From assembly GCA_036524155.1 (NCBI GenBank), contig DATDCV010000183.1, positions 1 to 17,486 of the forward strand: DNA of 17,486 nucleotides, given 5' to 3'. The first letter of the stretch is position 1; each line of letters begins with the position of its first letter. Positions 1 to 7,820 of the stretch are shown here, in pieces. Source of the DNA: DATDCV01 sp036524155 (lineage in GTDB: Bacteria; Verrucomicrobiota; Verrucomicrobiia; Limisphaerales; UBA8199). The translations under genes and the position numbers were made by a program. The notes below the pieces were generated by a model. The model did no database searches and had not been told where the DNA came from. It was given only the letters and a program-made list of their open reading frames with translations.

Positions 1-1
1 G

Positions 2-1345
2 GCCGCGGGACCCAGCGTCCAGCCGGAGGAAGTCTCCGATTACTTCGGGAAACTGCCGGCGGATTCGGACTTCGAGTCGGCCCCGATGCAAGTAGCCGTG
101 GGGACCGTGCGGGAGGGCACGGTCGAGGTCACGGCCGAAGAGTTGCCGCTGATCATTACCACTCAACGCGGCCGCGGCCGGGTCACCGCGCTGTTGTTCA
201 GCCCCGAACGGGAGCCGGTGCGCTCGTGGAAAAACCTGGACATGTTCTGGGCGAAAGTCGCGGAGGTTCCCGCCGTGTTGTATCTCACGAAGGATCTCCG
301 ACAGCAAGGCGGGTATAGCAGCGACGGCATCTTCGGAGCGATGATCGACACCCGGCAGGTGCACAAACTGCCGGTGCTTTGGCTCTTGCTGCTGCTGATT
401 GTTTACCTGGCGGTTATCGGTCCTTTTGACCAATGGTGGCTCAAACGGATCGGCAAGCCGATGCTGACGTGGATTACGTTCCCGTGCTACGTCGTCCTCT
501 TTTCCCTGATCATCTATTTGATCGGCTACAAGTTGCGCGCCGGGGAGTCCGAATGGAACGAGCTGCACCTGGTTGACGTGCTACAAAATGGCGACCGCGC
601 CGAGTTGCGGGGACGCACCTACTCGTCAGTTTACTCGCCGTCCAACCAGCGTTATGCGCTCGAAAGCCAACAGAAATACGCCACCCTCCGCGGTGAGTTC
701 GCCGGGCTCTGGGGACAAGGCCAAAGCGGCGAACGGTCCACCGTGACGCAGAACGGCGACAGTTTTAAAGCTGAGATCTTTGTGCCGGTCTGGACCAGCG
801 AGCTCTACATCAGCGACTGGTGGCAAAGCGCCCCCCTCCCGCTGAGCGCCAGCATTACGCCCGACGCTCAGGGCTGGCAGGTGAGGATCGAAAACCACAC
901 CGATAAGAAGCTCTCGAATGTTCAGCTCGTGCTCGATAGCCGCATCCGCAGCCTCGGTGAGCTCAAACCGAACGAAGCGCGCACTTTCACCGTACCGCGC
1001 GACCAGGGTGTTCTGCTGCCGGGCTTCGTCGCCACGCACGCCGCCGGTTTCCAGGGTGTCGTCAGTTCCCGCCAGCGCGCCCTGGGGGCCAGCGAAAGCG
1101 GCCAGCTATCCGACCTTCCCAACTCGAGCATGGCGGCTTCATTCCTTTCCCAAATGTCCCACAATTCTTACGAGGGCAACTTCATCTCCCCTCCCGGACT
1201 CGATTTGTCGGAACTCGTCGGGCGTGGCAGCGCGGTGGTGCTGGCGTGGGCTGGCGATTACGCTCCGGTGAAGCCCATGTACCAATTCTCTCCCCGCCGC
1301 AGCCAGAAACACACCCTGTGGCGCCTGGCGGTTCAACCCCAATGA
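2..1345 (+). CDS. Membrane protein with amidotransferase/vWA-like periplasmic region (5' truncated)
   Basis: The frame is open from base 2, so the true start lies before the window and the internal ATG at 86 is not the start. Counting from that ATG, residues about 28-60 carry a pattern (GRGRVTALLFSPEREPVRSW, then an FW) resembling the end of the glutamine-amidotransferase-like domain of vWA/BatA-type membrane proteins. Two hydrophobic segments follow (about 94-113 and 127-148) with a short loop between, then a soluble C-terminal part of about 270 residues rich in beta-type sequence. The stop lies 3 bp before the ATG of the ABC ATPase, so the two are almost certainly co-transcribed and probably translationally coupled. 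It may be an accessory or periplasmic partner of that exporter, which is inferred from context only. The family assignment is from weak motifs and the function is unknown. Confidence 0.75.
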   Translation, partial: AAGPSVQPEEVSDYFGKLPADSDFESAPMQVAVGTVREGTVEVTAEELPLIITTQRGRGRVTALLFSPEREPVRSWKNLDMFWAKVAEVPAVLYLTKDLRQQGGYSSDGIFGAMIDTRQVHKLPVLWLLLLLIVYLAVIGPFDQWWLKRIGKPMLTWITFPCYVVLFSLIIYLIGYKLRAGESEWNELHLVDVLQNGDRAELRGRTYSSVYSPSNQRYALESQQKYATLRGEFAGLWGQGQSGERSTVTQNGDSFKAEIFVPVWTSELYISDWWQSAPLPLSASITPDAQGWQVRIENHTDKKLSNVQLVLDSRIRSLGELKPNEARTFTVPRDQGVLLPGFVATHAAGFQGVVSSRQRALGASESGQLSDLPNSSMAASFLSQMSHNSYEGNFISPPGLDLSELVGRGSAVVLAWAGDYAPVKPMYQFSPRRSQKHTLWRLAVQPQ

Positions 1346-1348
1346 CAC

Positions 1349-2299
1349 ATGCCTGACGCTCCTCCCATTCCCGCCGTCCAGACTTACGGCCTGACGCGTT
1401 TGTTTGGCAACATCGCCGCCTTGTCCGGCCTTGACCTGCTGGTCCACAAAGGAGACCTCTTCGGGTTCATCGGCTCCAACGGCGCCGGCAAGACCACCAC
1501 CCTGCGCATTCTCGCCACTTTCCTCGCCCCCTCCTCCGGCAGCGCCCAAATCCTGGGCCATGACGTCGTCCGCGACGCGGACGCGGTCCGCCACGTGATC
1601 GGTTACATGCCCGATTTTTTCGGCGTCTACAAAGACATGGAGGTGACCGAATACCTCGATTTCTTTGGCGCCTGCTACAAGATCCCCACTGCGCAACGCG
1701 AAAAAACCGTCAATGACGTCCTCGAACTCGTCGGCCTGAGTGAGAAGAAAGGTTCGCTCATCGGCGCGTTGAGCCGCGGCATGCAGCAGCGTCTCGGGCT
1801 CGCCCGGGTGCTCATCCATGACCCGCAACTGCTCCTGCTCGACGAACCGGCCAGCGGTCTCGACCCCCGCGCGCGGATCGAGATGATGGCAATCCTCCAG
1901 GAACTCCAGCGGCTCGGCAAAACCATCATCATCTCCTCCCACATCCTGAGCGAGCTGCAAACCCTCTGTAACCGCGTCGCGATTATTGAAAAGGGCAAGC
2001 TGATTTACAGCGGCCCGGTGCAGGGCGTCCGGGACCAGATGTCCCAGGGGCGTGTCGTCTGGGTGCGCGTTTCGAGCGACCAGGCGCAGGCAATGGAGTT
2101 GCTTAAAGCCCGCCCTGAGATCACGGAAGTCGCCAACGTCGATGGCGAAATCAAGATCACTCTTGCCAGCCATGATACCGACCACAGCATTGTCGCGGAG
2201 GTTCTGGTTCGGGGCGGCGCCAGGCTCATTGAATTACGCGAGGACGAAATCGGCCTCGAAGAGGTCTTCATGCGCGTCACTCGGGGAGAGACGCAATAG
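1349..2299 (+). CDS. ABC-2 type transporter ATP-binding protein
   Basis: This is a cytoplasmic ATPase that powers an ABC-2 type exporter. In its 316 residues I see Walker A (GSNGAGKT, about 42-49), a signature motif (LSRGM, about 141-145), Walker B (LLLLDEP, about 161-167), a D-loop (SGLDPRAR) and the switch histidine in SSH (about 198). The Q-loop position reads IGYMPD, with Asp where Gln or Glu is usual, followed by FFGVY; I recall this form from related PVC proteins. The last 90 residues form the C-terminal extension typical of CcmA/NatA-like ATPases. It starts 3 bp after the upstream membrane protein and is followed 94 bp later by the permease. The substrate cannot be read from the sequence; polysaccharide, lipid or a drug-like compound are all possible. 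Confidence 0.93.
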   Translation: MPDAPPIPAVQTYGLTRLFGNIAALSGLDLLVHKGDLFGFIGSNGAGKTTTLRILATFLAPSSGSAQILGHDVVRDADAVRHVIGYMPDFFGVYKDMEVTEYLDFFGACYKIPTAQREKTVNDVLELVGLSEKKGSLIGALSRGMQQRLGLARVLIHDPQLLLLDEPASGLDPRARIEMMAILQELQRLGKTIIISSHILSELQTLCNRVAIIEKGKLIYSGPVQGVRDQMSQGRVVWVRVSSDQAQAMELLKARPEITEVANVDGEIKITLASHDTDHSIVAEVLVRGGARLIELREDEIGLEEVFMRVTRGETQ

Positions 2300-2393
2300 C
2301 TCCCGGTCCGTAAGTCCAGGGACTCAAGTCGAAAACCCGGAGTCTAAGTGAAGCCTTACAACCTGGGGCTTTGATCATTGGACTGGTTGCTCC

Positions 2394-4052
2394 ATGACGT
2401 TTCTCCCAATCATACGGCGGGAGTTGGGCATCCGGGCGCGGGCCCGCGCAACCTACCGGACCCGCGTCGCCGTCGCCGCGATTGGGCTGCTACTTTGTCT
2501 CCCCCAGTTGGCCAGCATCGGGCCGTTTTCCGCATCCGCCGCCGTCGGAAAAACCATCTTCGCCGTTATTATCACCGGCGCGTTCATGCTGAGCTGCTGC
2601 GCTTGTTTCCTGACAGTTGCCTCGATGCACAGCGAGCAACAGGAGGGCACGCTGAGCTTGCTGCTGCTGACCCGGGTGAACCTCCTTGATGTGCTCCTGG
2701 GAAAACTGGGCTCGATCGGCCTCACCAGCCTCTGCGCGTTGGTGGCCTTTTCCCCTGTCCTGATGCTTCCGATCCTCGCCGGCGGTGTCACCGGCGGTGA
2801 GGCCTTTCGGCAGGCTTTGGTTTCGTTCAACACCATGTTTTACTCGCTGGTGATCGGCTTGTTCGCTTCCGCCGGACACCGCTCGCTGTCGCGGGCAGCG
2901 AAAGCCGCGGGCGCCCTAATGCTCCTGGCGGTGCTGGTTCCCGCGGCCTTCCGGGTTTGGACCAATGACCTCAAATACGTCGGCCTGGTCAGCCCCCTGG
3001 TGGCGCTAATCTCAGCCACCGACAAACACTACAGCGCCGGGTCGGCCTGGGAGTATTGGGTTTCGATGCTCGGCGTTCAGGCGCTTGGCTGGCTGTGGCT
3101 CATTGCCGCAGTCAGCCGGCTGCGCCGTGGCTTGCGCGAGCCCGGGACAGCTCCGCCACGCCGCGCGTCCTGGCGCCGGTCGGACATCCCGACGGCGCCC
3201 CCGCGGCGGTGGCAGACTGTCTCGGACAAAACCACCCCTATTCAATGGCTGGTCCGCCGCCAGCCAGGCATGCACGCTTCGATTTGGGCTGCTGCGGTTG
3301 TCGACCTGATCATGCGGACTCTCCTGACGGTTTCGTTGGTGCGACCCGGGAACTATCTGTTTTACCTGTTGCCTTCCCTGATTTCCTCGGCCATCAGCGG
3401 CACGTTAATCGCCTGGGCCGCCAGCCGGTTCTTTATGGACGCACGCCACTCAGGCCAACTCGAACTTCTTCTGACCACTCCGGTTGGGGCGAGCACCATC
3501 GTTTCCGACCAATGGAAAGCGCTGCGCCATATTCTTATTTGGCCCGCCGTGGTAATGTTGTTTCCGGTTGTGCTTCGGCTGGTGATGATGTTGCCGATGG
3601 CACTTCGTGGTTCGCCTGGTGTCCCTTTTGCCATTCTGTATAGCCCTGTCTCCCTGGTTCTCGAAATCACCGGCACCCTGCTTTCGATCGGCGCTCTCGC
3701 CTGGCTCGGCCTGTTCTTCGGATTTCGGGTTCGCAGCCATGCCGCTGCGGTTGGCTGGTCGGTAGCCCTTGCCCGGGGATTTCCATATGTCTTCGCGATC
3801 CTCGCCCAGATGGCTTTGTTCGCCGTTGTCCGCCCCGTTGGCAATGCCGTTTTCTCCTTTTTCGTTTTCCTGCTCATTCCGCTCACCTGGCAGGCCGGCC
3901 TCTGGTGGCTTATCTGCAGCGCGAAACGTCGCCTCGTAATGGAAGTGAGCCGGGCTGACCCCGGCGCGCTGAAGGACTCTTTTCCAGATACCTGGCGAAC
4001 TATTAGAAGTCTGCTTCGGAGGGCGCGAGATTGGCCGCCCACTATTCGTTGA
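2394..4052 (+). CDS. ABC-2 type permease, apparent two-half protein
   Basis: This is a polytopic inner-membrane protein of 552 residues with about a dozen hydrophobic segments, the expected partner of the ATPase just upstream. A conserved ABC-2 permease motif occurs twice: around 81-95 (EQQEGTLSLLLLTRV) and around 350-364 (DARHSGQLELLLTTPV). A basic, proline-rich cytoplasmic linker at about 243-290 separates the two parts. I infer that the chain carries two ABC-2 halves and could form a complete membrane channel alone. It starts at an ATG 94 bp after the ATPase, and no clear Shine-Dalgarno is visible. It is convergent with the small gene that follows, with 5 bp between the stops. The substrate is unknown. 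Confidence 0.88.
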   Translation: MTFLPIIRRELGIRARARATYRTRVAVAAIGLLLCLPQLASIGPFSASAAVGKTIFAVIITGAFMLSCCACFLTVASMHSEQQEGTLSLLLLTRVNLLDVLLGKLGSIGLTSLCALVAFSPVLMLPILAGGVTGGEAFRQALVSFNTMFYSLVIGLFASAGHRSLSRAAKAAGALMLLAVLVPAAFRVWTNDLKYVGLVSPLVALISATDKHYSAGSAWEYWVSMLGVQALGWLWLIAAVSRLRRGLREPGTAPPRRASWRRSDIPTAPPRRWQTVSDKTTPIQWLVRRQPGMHASIWAAAVVDLIMRTLLTVSLVRPGNYLFYLLPSLISSAISGTLIAWAASRFFMDARHSGQLELLLTTPVGASTIVSDQWKALRHILIWPAVVMLFPVVLRLVMMLPMALRGSPGVPFAILYSPVSLVLEITGTLLSIGALAWLGLFFGFRVRSHAAAVGWSVALARGFPYVFAILAQMALFAVVRPVGNAVFSFFVFLLIPLTWQAGLWWLICSAKRRLVMEVSRADPGALKDSFPDTWRTIRSLLRRARDWPPTIR

Positions 4053-4057
4053 CTTGC

Positions 4058-4387
4058 TTAATCTTCAGTGGCGCCGCCGATCGGCTCCCGCACCGGCTTG
4101 ACGGCCTTAGGCTGCGGCTGCTTGCGATACGGTGAGTGGAGATTGAAGTAAATGCCGCAAAGCGGGCGAGGGCTGTCGTTCTGGCTGAGGATGACGGTAA
4201 TCTCCCGGTCCAGTGCGATGCCGTGCCGGAGCTGAGGTCCGCGGCTCTCGTACGCCTTGATTGCCTTGTTCAACAGTGAAATCAACGTGCTCTGAAACTC
4301 ATCAGGGGCCTTGTCAATACATACGATATATTTGCCATAGGCCTTCATCGCTTCGGCGATTTCCTGTCTGAACATTTCCGCAGTCAC
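4058..4387 (-). CDS. Small protein of unknown function (109 aa)
   Basis: I do not recognise this protein. The reading starts at a GTG, and an ATG four codons in (4375) is an alternative start; neither has a convincing Shine-Dalgarno. The chain has an amphipathic helical first half (about 1-50, with AEAMKAYGKYIVCIDKAP), a central strand-like stretch (REITVILSQN, GIYFNLHSPY) and a basic, proline-rich tail. There is no signal peptide and no membrane segment, so it is probably a small cytosolic alpha/beta protein. It is convergent with the ABC permease and divergent from the S41 protease, so it is likely its own transcription unit. Its coding pattern looks real, but this is based on composition only. 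The 223-bp gap to the protease (4388-4610) shows nothing I can support. Confidence 0.6.
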   Translation of the reverse strand: MTAEMFRQEIAEAMKAYGKYIVCIDKAPDEFQSTLISLLNKAIKAYESRGPQLRHGIALDREITVILSQNDSPRPLCGIYFNLHSPYRKQPQPKAVKPVREPIGGATED

Positions 4388-4610
4388 AATACTCAGGATA
4401 AGGTCAAGTGCTCAAAAGGGGAAGCAAAAATCGCTCTCCCCCCTTCCGGAACATTACGGTCTGCCTGTCGGCTCTCCCGCTCCTTGCAAACTGGCGTGCC
4501 GCCCCTTACTTTGGGCCGGACATCGTGGGGCCGGCCGGTTGTCATCGGCTCCGGCAGCGACCGGAAGCAAATGAGAGCACCGCCCCACGAAAAAAGAAGT
4601 CGGCAGTAAT

Positions 4611-5942
4611 ATGAAACGAAGATTGATTTACGGGGGAGTGACCTTGGCGCTGGCCGTTAACCTCCTCATTGGCGCCAGTGTCTATTTCAGGGCCAACGCC
4701 GCTGAGAAAGACTCGCCCTATACCAGCCTCGAACTGTTCTCTTTTGTGCTGGAAAAAGTTCGCAAGGATTACGTTGACGGCCAAAAGCTCACTTACCAGG
4801 AGCTGGTCTATGGCGCCCTCAAAGGCATGCTGAACACACTCGACCCGCACAGCGAGTTCATGGAGGCCGACAAATACAAAGAACTCCAGAACGACACTCA
4901 GGGCGCTTTTGGCGGTCTCGGCATCGTCATCTCCATGAAGGACAACTTCATCACCGTCGTGTCGCCGATGGACGAGAGCCCTGGTTTTCAAGCCGGGGTC
5001 CATTCCGGAGATCGCATCCTCCGGATCGATGGCAAAAGCACAGACAAAATGGCCTTGCCCGACGCCGTTAAGAGCCTCCGCGGCGAACCTGGCACCGAAG
5101 TCAGAATCACCGTTTTTCGGCCGTCATCGGGCCTGACCAAGGAGTTCAAGCTGGCCCGATCCACGATCAACGTCGACATGGTCAAAGACCTCAAAGGCAA
5201 AAAAGAGTTCCAGCTCAGCGAGAACAAAATCGGCTATGTGCGGCTGGTCCAGTTCGGTGAGAAAACCAGCGACGAACTTGAGAAGGCCCTGAGGAAACTA
5301 AAGGACCAGGGCATGCAGGGTCTGGTGCTCGATCTGCGCTGGAACCCGGGCGGGCTGCTCGAGCAGGCGGTCGACGTGTGCCAGAAATTCCTGCCGCGCG
5401 GTCAACTGGTCGTTACCACGGAAGGCCGCAGTCCCGCCCAAAGCTCACGCCGGGTCGCGAACGGCAAAGGCGACGAACTTCACAACATGCCCATGGTCGT
5501 CCTGGTGAATCTCGGCAGCGCCAGCGCCTCCGAGATCGTCGCCGGTTGCCTCCAGGACTACAAACGGGCTATCATTCTCGGCGAGAAGACGTTCGGCAAA
5601 GGCTCGGTCCAGAGCATCATGCCGCTCAATGACGGTTCGGCTTTGCGACTGACCACGGCCAAATATTACACCCCGAGCCACAAGGTCATTCACGAACAGG
5701 GCATTTCGCCTGATATCTCCGTCGCGATGACCGACGACGAGGATCGCGATATTCAACTCCAGCGCGTCCCCGGCGGCCTTGAAAGCATCCCCGAAAAGGA
5801 CCGTGAACGCGTTTCCCGTGCCCGGGACCCGCAACTTGAACGCGCCATGGACCTGCTCAAAGGTATCACGCTATTCACCCAACGCTCGCCCGCGCCGGAT
5901 ACCCAGGTCGCCAAAACTGAAAAGGTCGCCGCTGCCAAATGA
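4611..5942 (+). CDS. ctpA: S41 family C-terminal processing protease
   Basis: This is an exported serine protease that trims or degrades proteins from their C-terminus in the periplasm. In its 443 residues there is an N-terminal signal/anchor (basic MKRR, hydrophobic to about 25), a helical region with the TLDPHSEFM motif (about 76-84), a PDZ domain with its GGLGIVI carboxylate-binding loop (about 95-185), and the peptidase core. Alignment to the family places the nucleophile at Ser305 in GSASASE and the general base at Lys330 in FGKGSVQ, 25 residues apart as in known enzymes. The C-terminal tail (RDPQLERAMDLLKG) recurs in the inactive homologue at the far end of this window, so the two are paralogues. 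It starts at an ATG with no clear Shine-Dalgarno. The gene after it, tsaD, is unrelated in function. Confidence 0.93.
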   Translation: MKRRLIYGGVTLALAVNLLIGASVYFRANAAEKDSPYTSLELFSFVLEKVRKDYVDGQKLTYQELVYGALKGMLNTLDPHSEFMEADKYKELQNDTQGAFGGLGIVISMKDNFITVVSPMDESPGFQAGVHSGDRILRIDGKSTDKMALPDAVKSLRGEPGTEVRITVFRPSSGLTKEFKLARSTINVDMVKDLKGKKEFQLSENKIGYVRLVQFGEKTSDELEKALRKLKDQGMQGLVLDLRWNPGGLLEQAVDVCQKFLPRGQLVVTTEGRSPAQSSRRVANGKGDELHNMPMVVLVNLGSASASEIVAGCLQDYKRAIILGEKTFGKGSVQSIMPLNDGSALRLTTAKYYTPSHKVIHEQGISPDISVAMTDDEDRDIQLQRVPGGLESIPEKDRERVSRARDPQLERAMDLLKGITLFTQRSPAPDTQVAKTEKVAAAK

Positions 5943-6030
5943 AATGACCTGCATCTGCGCCACTCGCCTGCCATGAACCTTCAGACCTTTTGGTTTCGCA
6001 GGCAGTGATGGAGTGTCCCCCGCCACCGTG

Positions 6031-6118
6031 CGCTTCAACGCTTCAACGCTTCAACGCTTCAACGCTTCAACGTTTCAACGTTTCAACGCTTCAACGCTTT
6101 AACGGTTTAACGCTCAAA
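6031..6118 (+). repeat. 8-bp tandem repeat, 11 copies
   Basis: Eleven contiguous copies of an octamer with consensus CGCTTCAA span 88 bp between the S41 protease and tsaD. The first five copies are identical. The remaining six run CGTTTCAA, CGTTTCAA, CGCTTCAA, CGCTTTAA, CGGTTTAA and CGCTCAAA, so the array decays toward tsaD. A run of eight C (6123-6130) follows, 13 bp before the tsaD ATG. Similar octamer minisatellites occur between genes in related bacteria, from memory. Open frames that cross the array are not credible genes. Upstream, at 5966-6003, arms GCCTGC and GCAGGC could form a weak hairpin after the protease gene, but it lacks a T tract. Confidence 0.95.
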
Positions 6119-6143
6119 CATTCCCCCCCCACGCGAGCCCTCC

Positions 6144-7169
6144 ATGCCCCTCCTGGCCTTCGAGACATCCTGCGACGAGACCAGCGCCGCGGTCGTTCAC
6201 GAAGACCACATCTTGTCCTGGGTGGTGTCCTCGCAGGTCCAACTCCATGCCGAGTATGGAGGCGTTGTTCCGGAGTTGGCGGCACGGGAGCACTTGCGGA
6301 ACCTTCTACCGGTGGCGCGCGCGGCGTTGAGCGAGGCGAAAGTTGAGCCAAGTACCCTGACCGCTGTATGCGCGACGCAAGGACCGGGCTTGCCCAGCGC
6401 TTTGCTCGTCGGCCTGAAAGCCGCCCAAGGCGTAGCCTTCGTGTTACGCCGGCCGTTCCTGGGCGTCAACCATCACGAAGCTCACTTATACTCCGCCTGG
6501 GTGCATGGCCGCCCACCGGTTGCCGTTTTTTCGGAGTTTGAACCGAATGTGTCACTCGTCGTTAGCGGCGGGCACACGCTGCTGGTTTATGTTCAATCCG
6601 AACTGAATCATCGGCTGCTGGGCTCGACGGTGGACGATGCCGCGGGCGAATGCTTCGATAAGGCGGGAAAATTGATGGGCCTCGCCTACCCCGCGGGACC
6701 CAAAATCGACCGCCTCTCGGAACGAGGAGATCCGCAGGCCTTCGACTTCCCACGGCCAAAGCTGGGTGATCCCGACGACGATTTCAGCTTCAGTGGCCTG
6801 AAGACCTCAGTGCGTTATTACCTCCGTGACCACCCGGACCTGCTGGAGAGTGAACAGGCGCTTCGGGACTTGTGTGCCAGCGTCCAGCAGGCGATCGTTG
6901 ATGTTCTGGTGGGGAAAACGGTCAAGGCGGCTCGGCGGGTGGGCGTCGGTTGCGTGACCGCTTCCGGCGGGGTCACCTGCAATCGCGCGCTTCGTGCCGG
7001 ACTCGAGCTTGCCTGCCGGCAACACAACCTGAAACTCAGGCTGGCGGATCGCGCACTCTGCACGGATAACGCCGCGATGGTCGGCATTCTGGCGGAGAGA
7101 CGCTGGCGCGCGCAATGTCCCGCAACGCCCCTGGATGCCGAGATCATTCCGAACTGGCTATTGACGTGA
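6144..7169 (+). CDS. tsaD: tRNA N6-adenosine threonylcarbamoyltransferase TsaD
   Basis: This enzyme transfers the threonylcarbamoyl group from TC-AMP to A37 of ANN-decoding tRNAs (t6A modification), acting in the cytoplasm with TsaB and TsaE. Its 341 residues match the usual length of the family. Visible motifs are the N-terminal ASKHA signature FETSCDET (about 6-13), the metal-binding NHHEAH (His110 and His114), SGGHT (about 141-145), a DDAAGECFDK segment (about 164-173) and the C-terminal DNAAMVG loop. The ATG at 6144 gives the canonical N-terminus and no Shine-Dalgarno is present. The upstream region holds the octamer array and a C8 run, so its promoter must overlap or lie near these. It is convergent with the response regulator, with 14 bp between the stops. 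Confidence 0.97.
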   Translation: MPLLAFETSCDETSAAVVHEDHILSWVVSSQVQLHAEYGGVVPELAAREHLRNLLPVARAALSEAKVEPSTLTAVCATQGPGLPSALLVGLKAAQGVAFVLRRPFLGVNHHEAHLYSAWVHGRPPVAVFSEFEPNVSLVVSGGHTLLVYVQSELNHRLLGSTVDDAAGECFDKAGKLMGLAYPAGPKIDRLSERGDPQAFDFPRPKLGDPDDDFSFSGLKTSVRYYLRDHPDLLESEQALRDLCASVQQAIVDVLVGKTVKAARRVGVGCVTASGGVTCNRALRAGLELACRQHNLKLRLADRALCTDNAAMVGILAERRWRAQCPATPLDAEIIPNWLLT

Positions 7170-7183
7170 ATTGGTACCGCCGC

Positions 7184-7606
7184 TCAAGCCGCAAGCCGAA
7201 CCGACTCCAACCGCGCTCCGGCATGCCTTCGTTTTCTTCGCCGCTCTTCGGTCTCAGCCAGCAAGTCGCTGATCACCGCCAGCAAGAGCGGCAAGTCCAA
7301 CGGTTTCTCCAGGAAAGCGTCGATCCCCCTTTGATCTGCGTGGTCAGACTGATTGGACAAGGTAGTGATCGCAATCACAGGCGCCGTTGGATTTAGCCGC
7401 CGGATCTCGTCGAACGGCTGCCAACCCTCCGGGCCGGGAGTTTTCACATCCAGCAGCACGAGATCGGGAACGGCGGTTCGGCATTCAGCAATCGCCTCCT
7501 CGACCGTGCCGGCAAACACCACGTCATATCCCCCTGCCCGCAAGACGCGCGCCACCATGATGCGAGCCGGAGGATCGTCATCGCCCAGAAGAATTCTTCT
7601 ATTCAT
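7184..7606 (-). CDS. Single-domain response regulator (receiver only)
   Basis: This is a 140-residue CheY-like receiver with no output domain. It has the acidic pocket (Asp9-Asp11), the phospho-acceptor Asp53 in LLDVKTPGPEGW, Thr81/Thr82 after strand 4, and Lys101 in FLEKP. The tail after about residue 120 is short and very basic (ERRRKRRHAGAR), which is unusual and might bind nucleic acid or a partner. It is divergent from the histidine kinase/NtrC pair, so it may share that kinase or act as a phosphate sink or relay, which is inference. No Shine-Dalgarno precedes the ATG. Instead, a strong intrinsic terminator hairpin lies just before the start, and a sigma-54 promoter match lies about 190 bp upstream, which suggests controlled read-through. 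Confidence 0.9.
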   Translation of the reverse strand: MNRRILLGDDDPPARIMVARVLRAGGYDVVFAGTVEEAIAECRTAVPDLVLLDVKTPGPEGWQPFDEIRRLNPTAPVIAITTLSNQSDHADQRGIDAFLEKPLDLPLLLAVISDLLAETEERRRKRRHAGARLESVRLAA

Positions 7607-7616
7607 TGGATCAAGA

Positions 7617-7662
7617 AATAAAAACCCTGTGGCTGGTCGCGGGCGTGAGCCAAGCCACAGGG
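7617..7662 (-). terminator. Intrinsic terminator directly before the response regulator
   Basis: Read on the - strand, arms CCCTGTGGCT (7662-7653) and AGCCACAGGG (7634-7625) form a perfect 10-bp stem around an 18-nt loop. The T-rich run TTTTTATTT follows at once (7624-7616). This is a textbook intrinsic terminator for - strand transcription, ending about 10 nt before the response regulator ATG. Since no - strand gene of ordinary size lies upstream, it must either end a short RNA or act as an attenuator in the regulator's leader. Confidence 0.8.
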
Positions 7663-7792
7663 AGCGGTGGGTCGCCGCTAAATCTCTACTCTGCCGCGGA
7701 CCGGATTCGGCTCACATTCACAGGGCTAGCCTCACCCGCGGGCCCCGTTCTGGCGCTCCACACTTCCATCAATCCGACTCTCGAACGAGGCG
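7617..7792 (-). promoter_or_regulatory. Candidate structured leader or small RNA (attenuator-like)
   Basis: From a predicted start near 7792, a - strand RNA of about 175 nt would end at the terminator. Its middle contains CCCTGTG (7725-7719) and GTGAGCC (7715-7709). These can pair, in the right order, with CACAGGG (7631-7625) in the terminator's second arm and GGCTCAC (7651-7645) in its loop. That long-range pairing competes with the terminator stem. A small hairpin AGCGG/CCGCT (7680-7664) sits between. A 27-codon ATG frame (7769-7686) covers the first competing segment and could be a leader peptide; its start has only a weak GAGAG upstream. I recognise no known riboswitch class. The pairing is seen in the sequence, while the regulatory role is inferred. 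Confidence 0.4.
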
Positions 7793-7800
7793 ATCAGGTC

Positions 7801-7820
7801 TAAGCCAGAAATATGCCAAT
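7801..7820 (-). promoter_or_regulatory. Candidate sigma-54 promoter toward the response regulator
   Basis: On the - strand the sequence reads TTGGCATATTTCTGGCTT. It has the invariant GG (7817-7816) and GC (7805-7804) exactly 10 bp apart, TTGGCA matching the -24 element in full, and TGGCT at the -12 element with one mismatch. Transcription would start near 7792. A sigma-54 activator of the NtrC type is encoded about 1.6 kb away on the other strand, and a palindrome lies at -121 to -139, a usual place for such activators. Confidence 0.45.

Noticed and set aside
1139..2185. 348-codon - strand frame opposite the ABC ATPase
   Set aside because: The + strand protein has every ABC motif; the antisense frame is a shadow of high-GC codon bias.
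4408..4614. 68-codon + strand frame whose stop overlaps the S41 protease ATG (ATGA)
   Set aside because: It starts at GTG without a ribosome site, its composition looks non-coding, and it matches nothing I know; the overlap is probably chance.
6031..6118. CRISPR array
   Set aside because: The 8-bp units are contiguous with no spacers; this is a minisatellite.
5990..6346. 118-codon + strand frame with a repeated STLQRFN peptide
   Set aside because: The peptide repeat is the translated octamer array and the frame overlaps the tsaD start region.
7606..7803. 65-codon + strand frame in the divergent gap
   Set aside because: It lies across the terminator hairpin and leader structure, has no ribosome site, and its predicted protein has no recognisable features.
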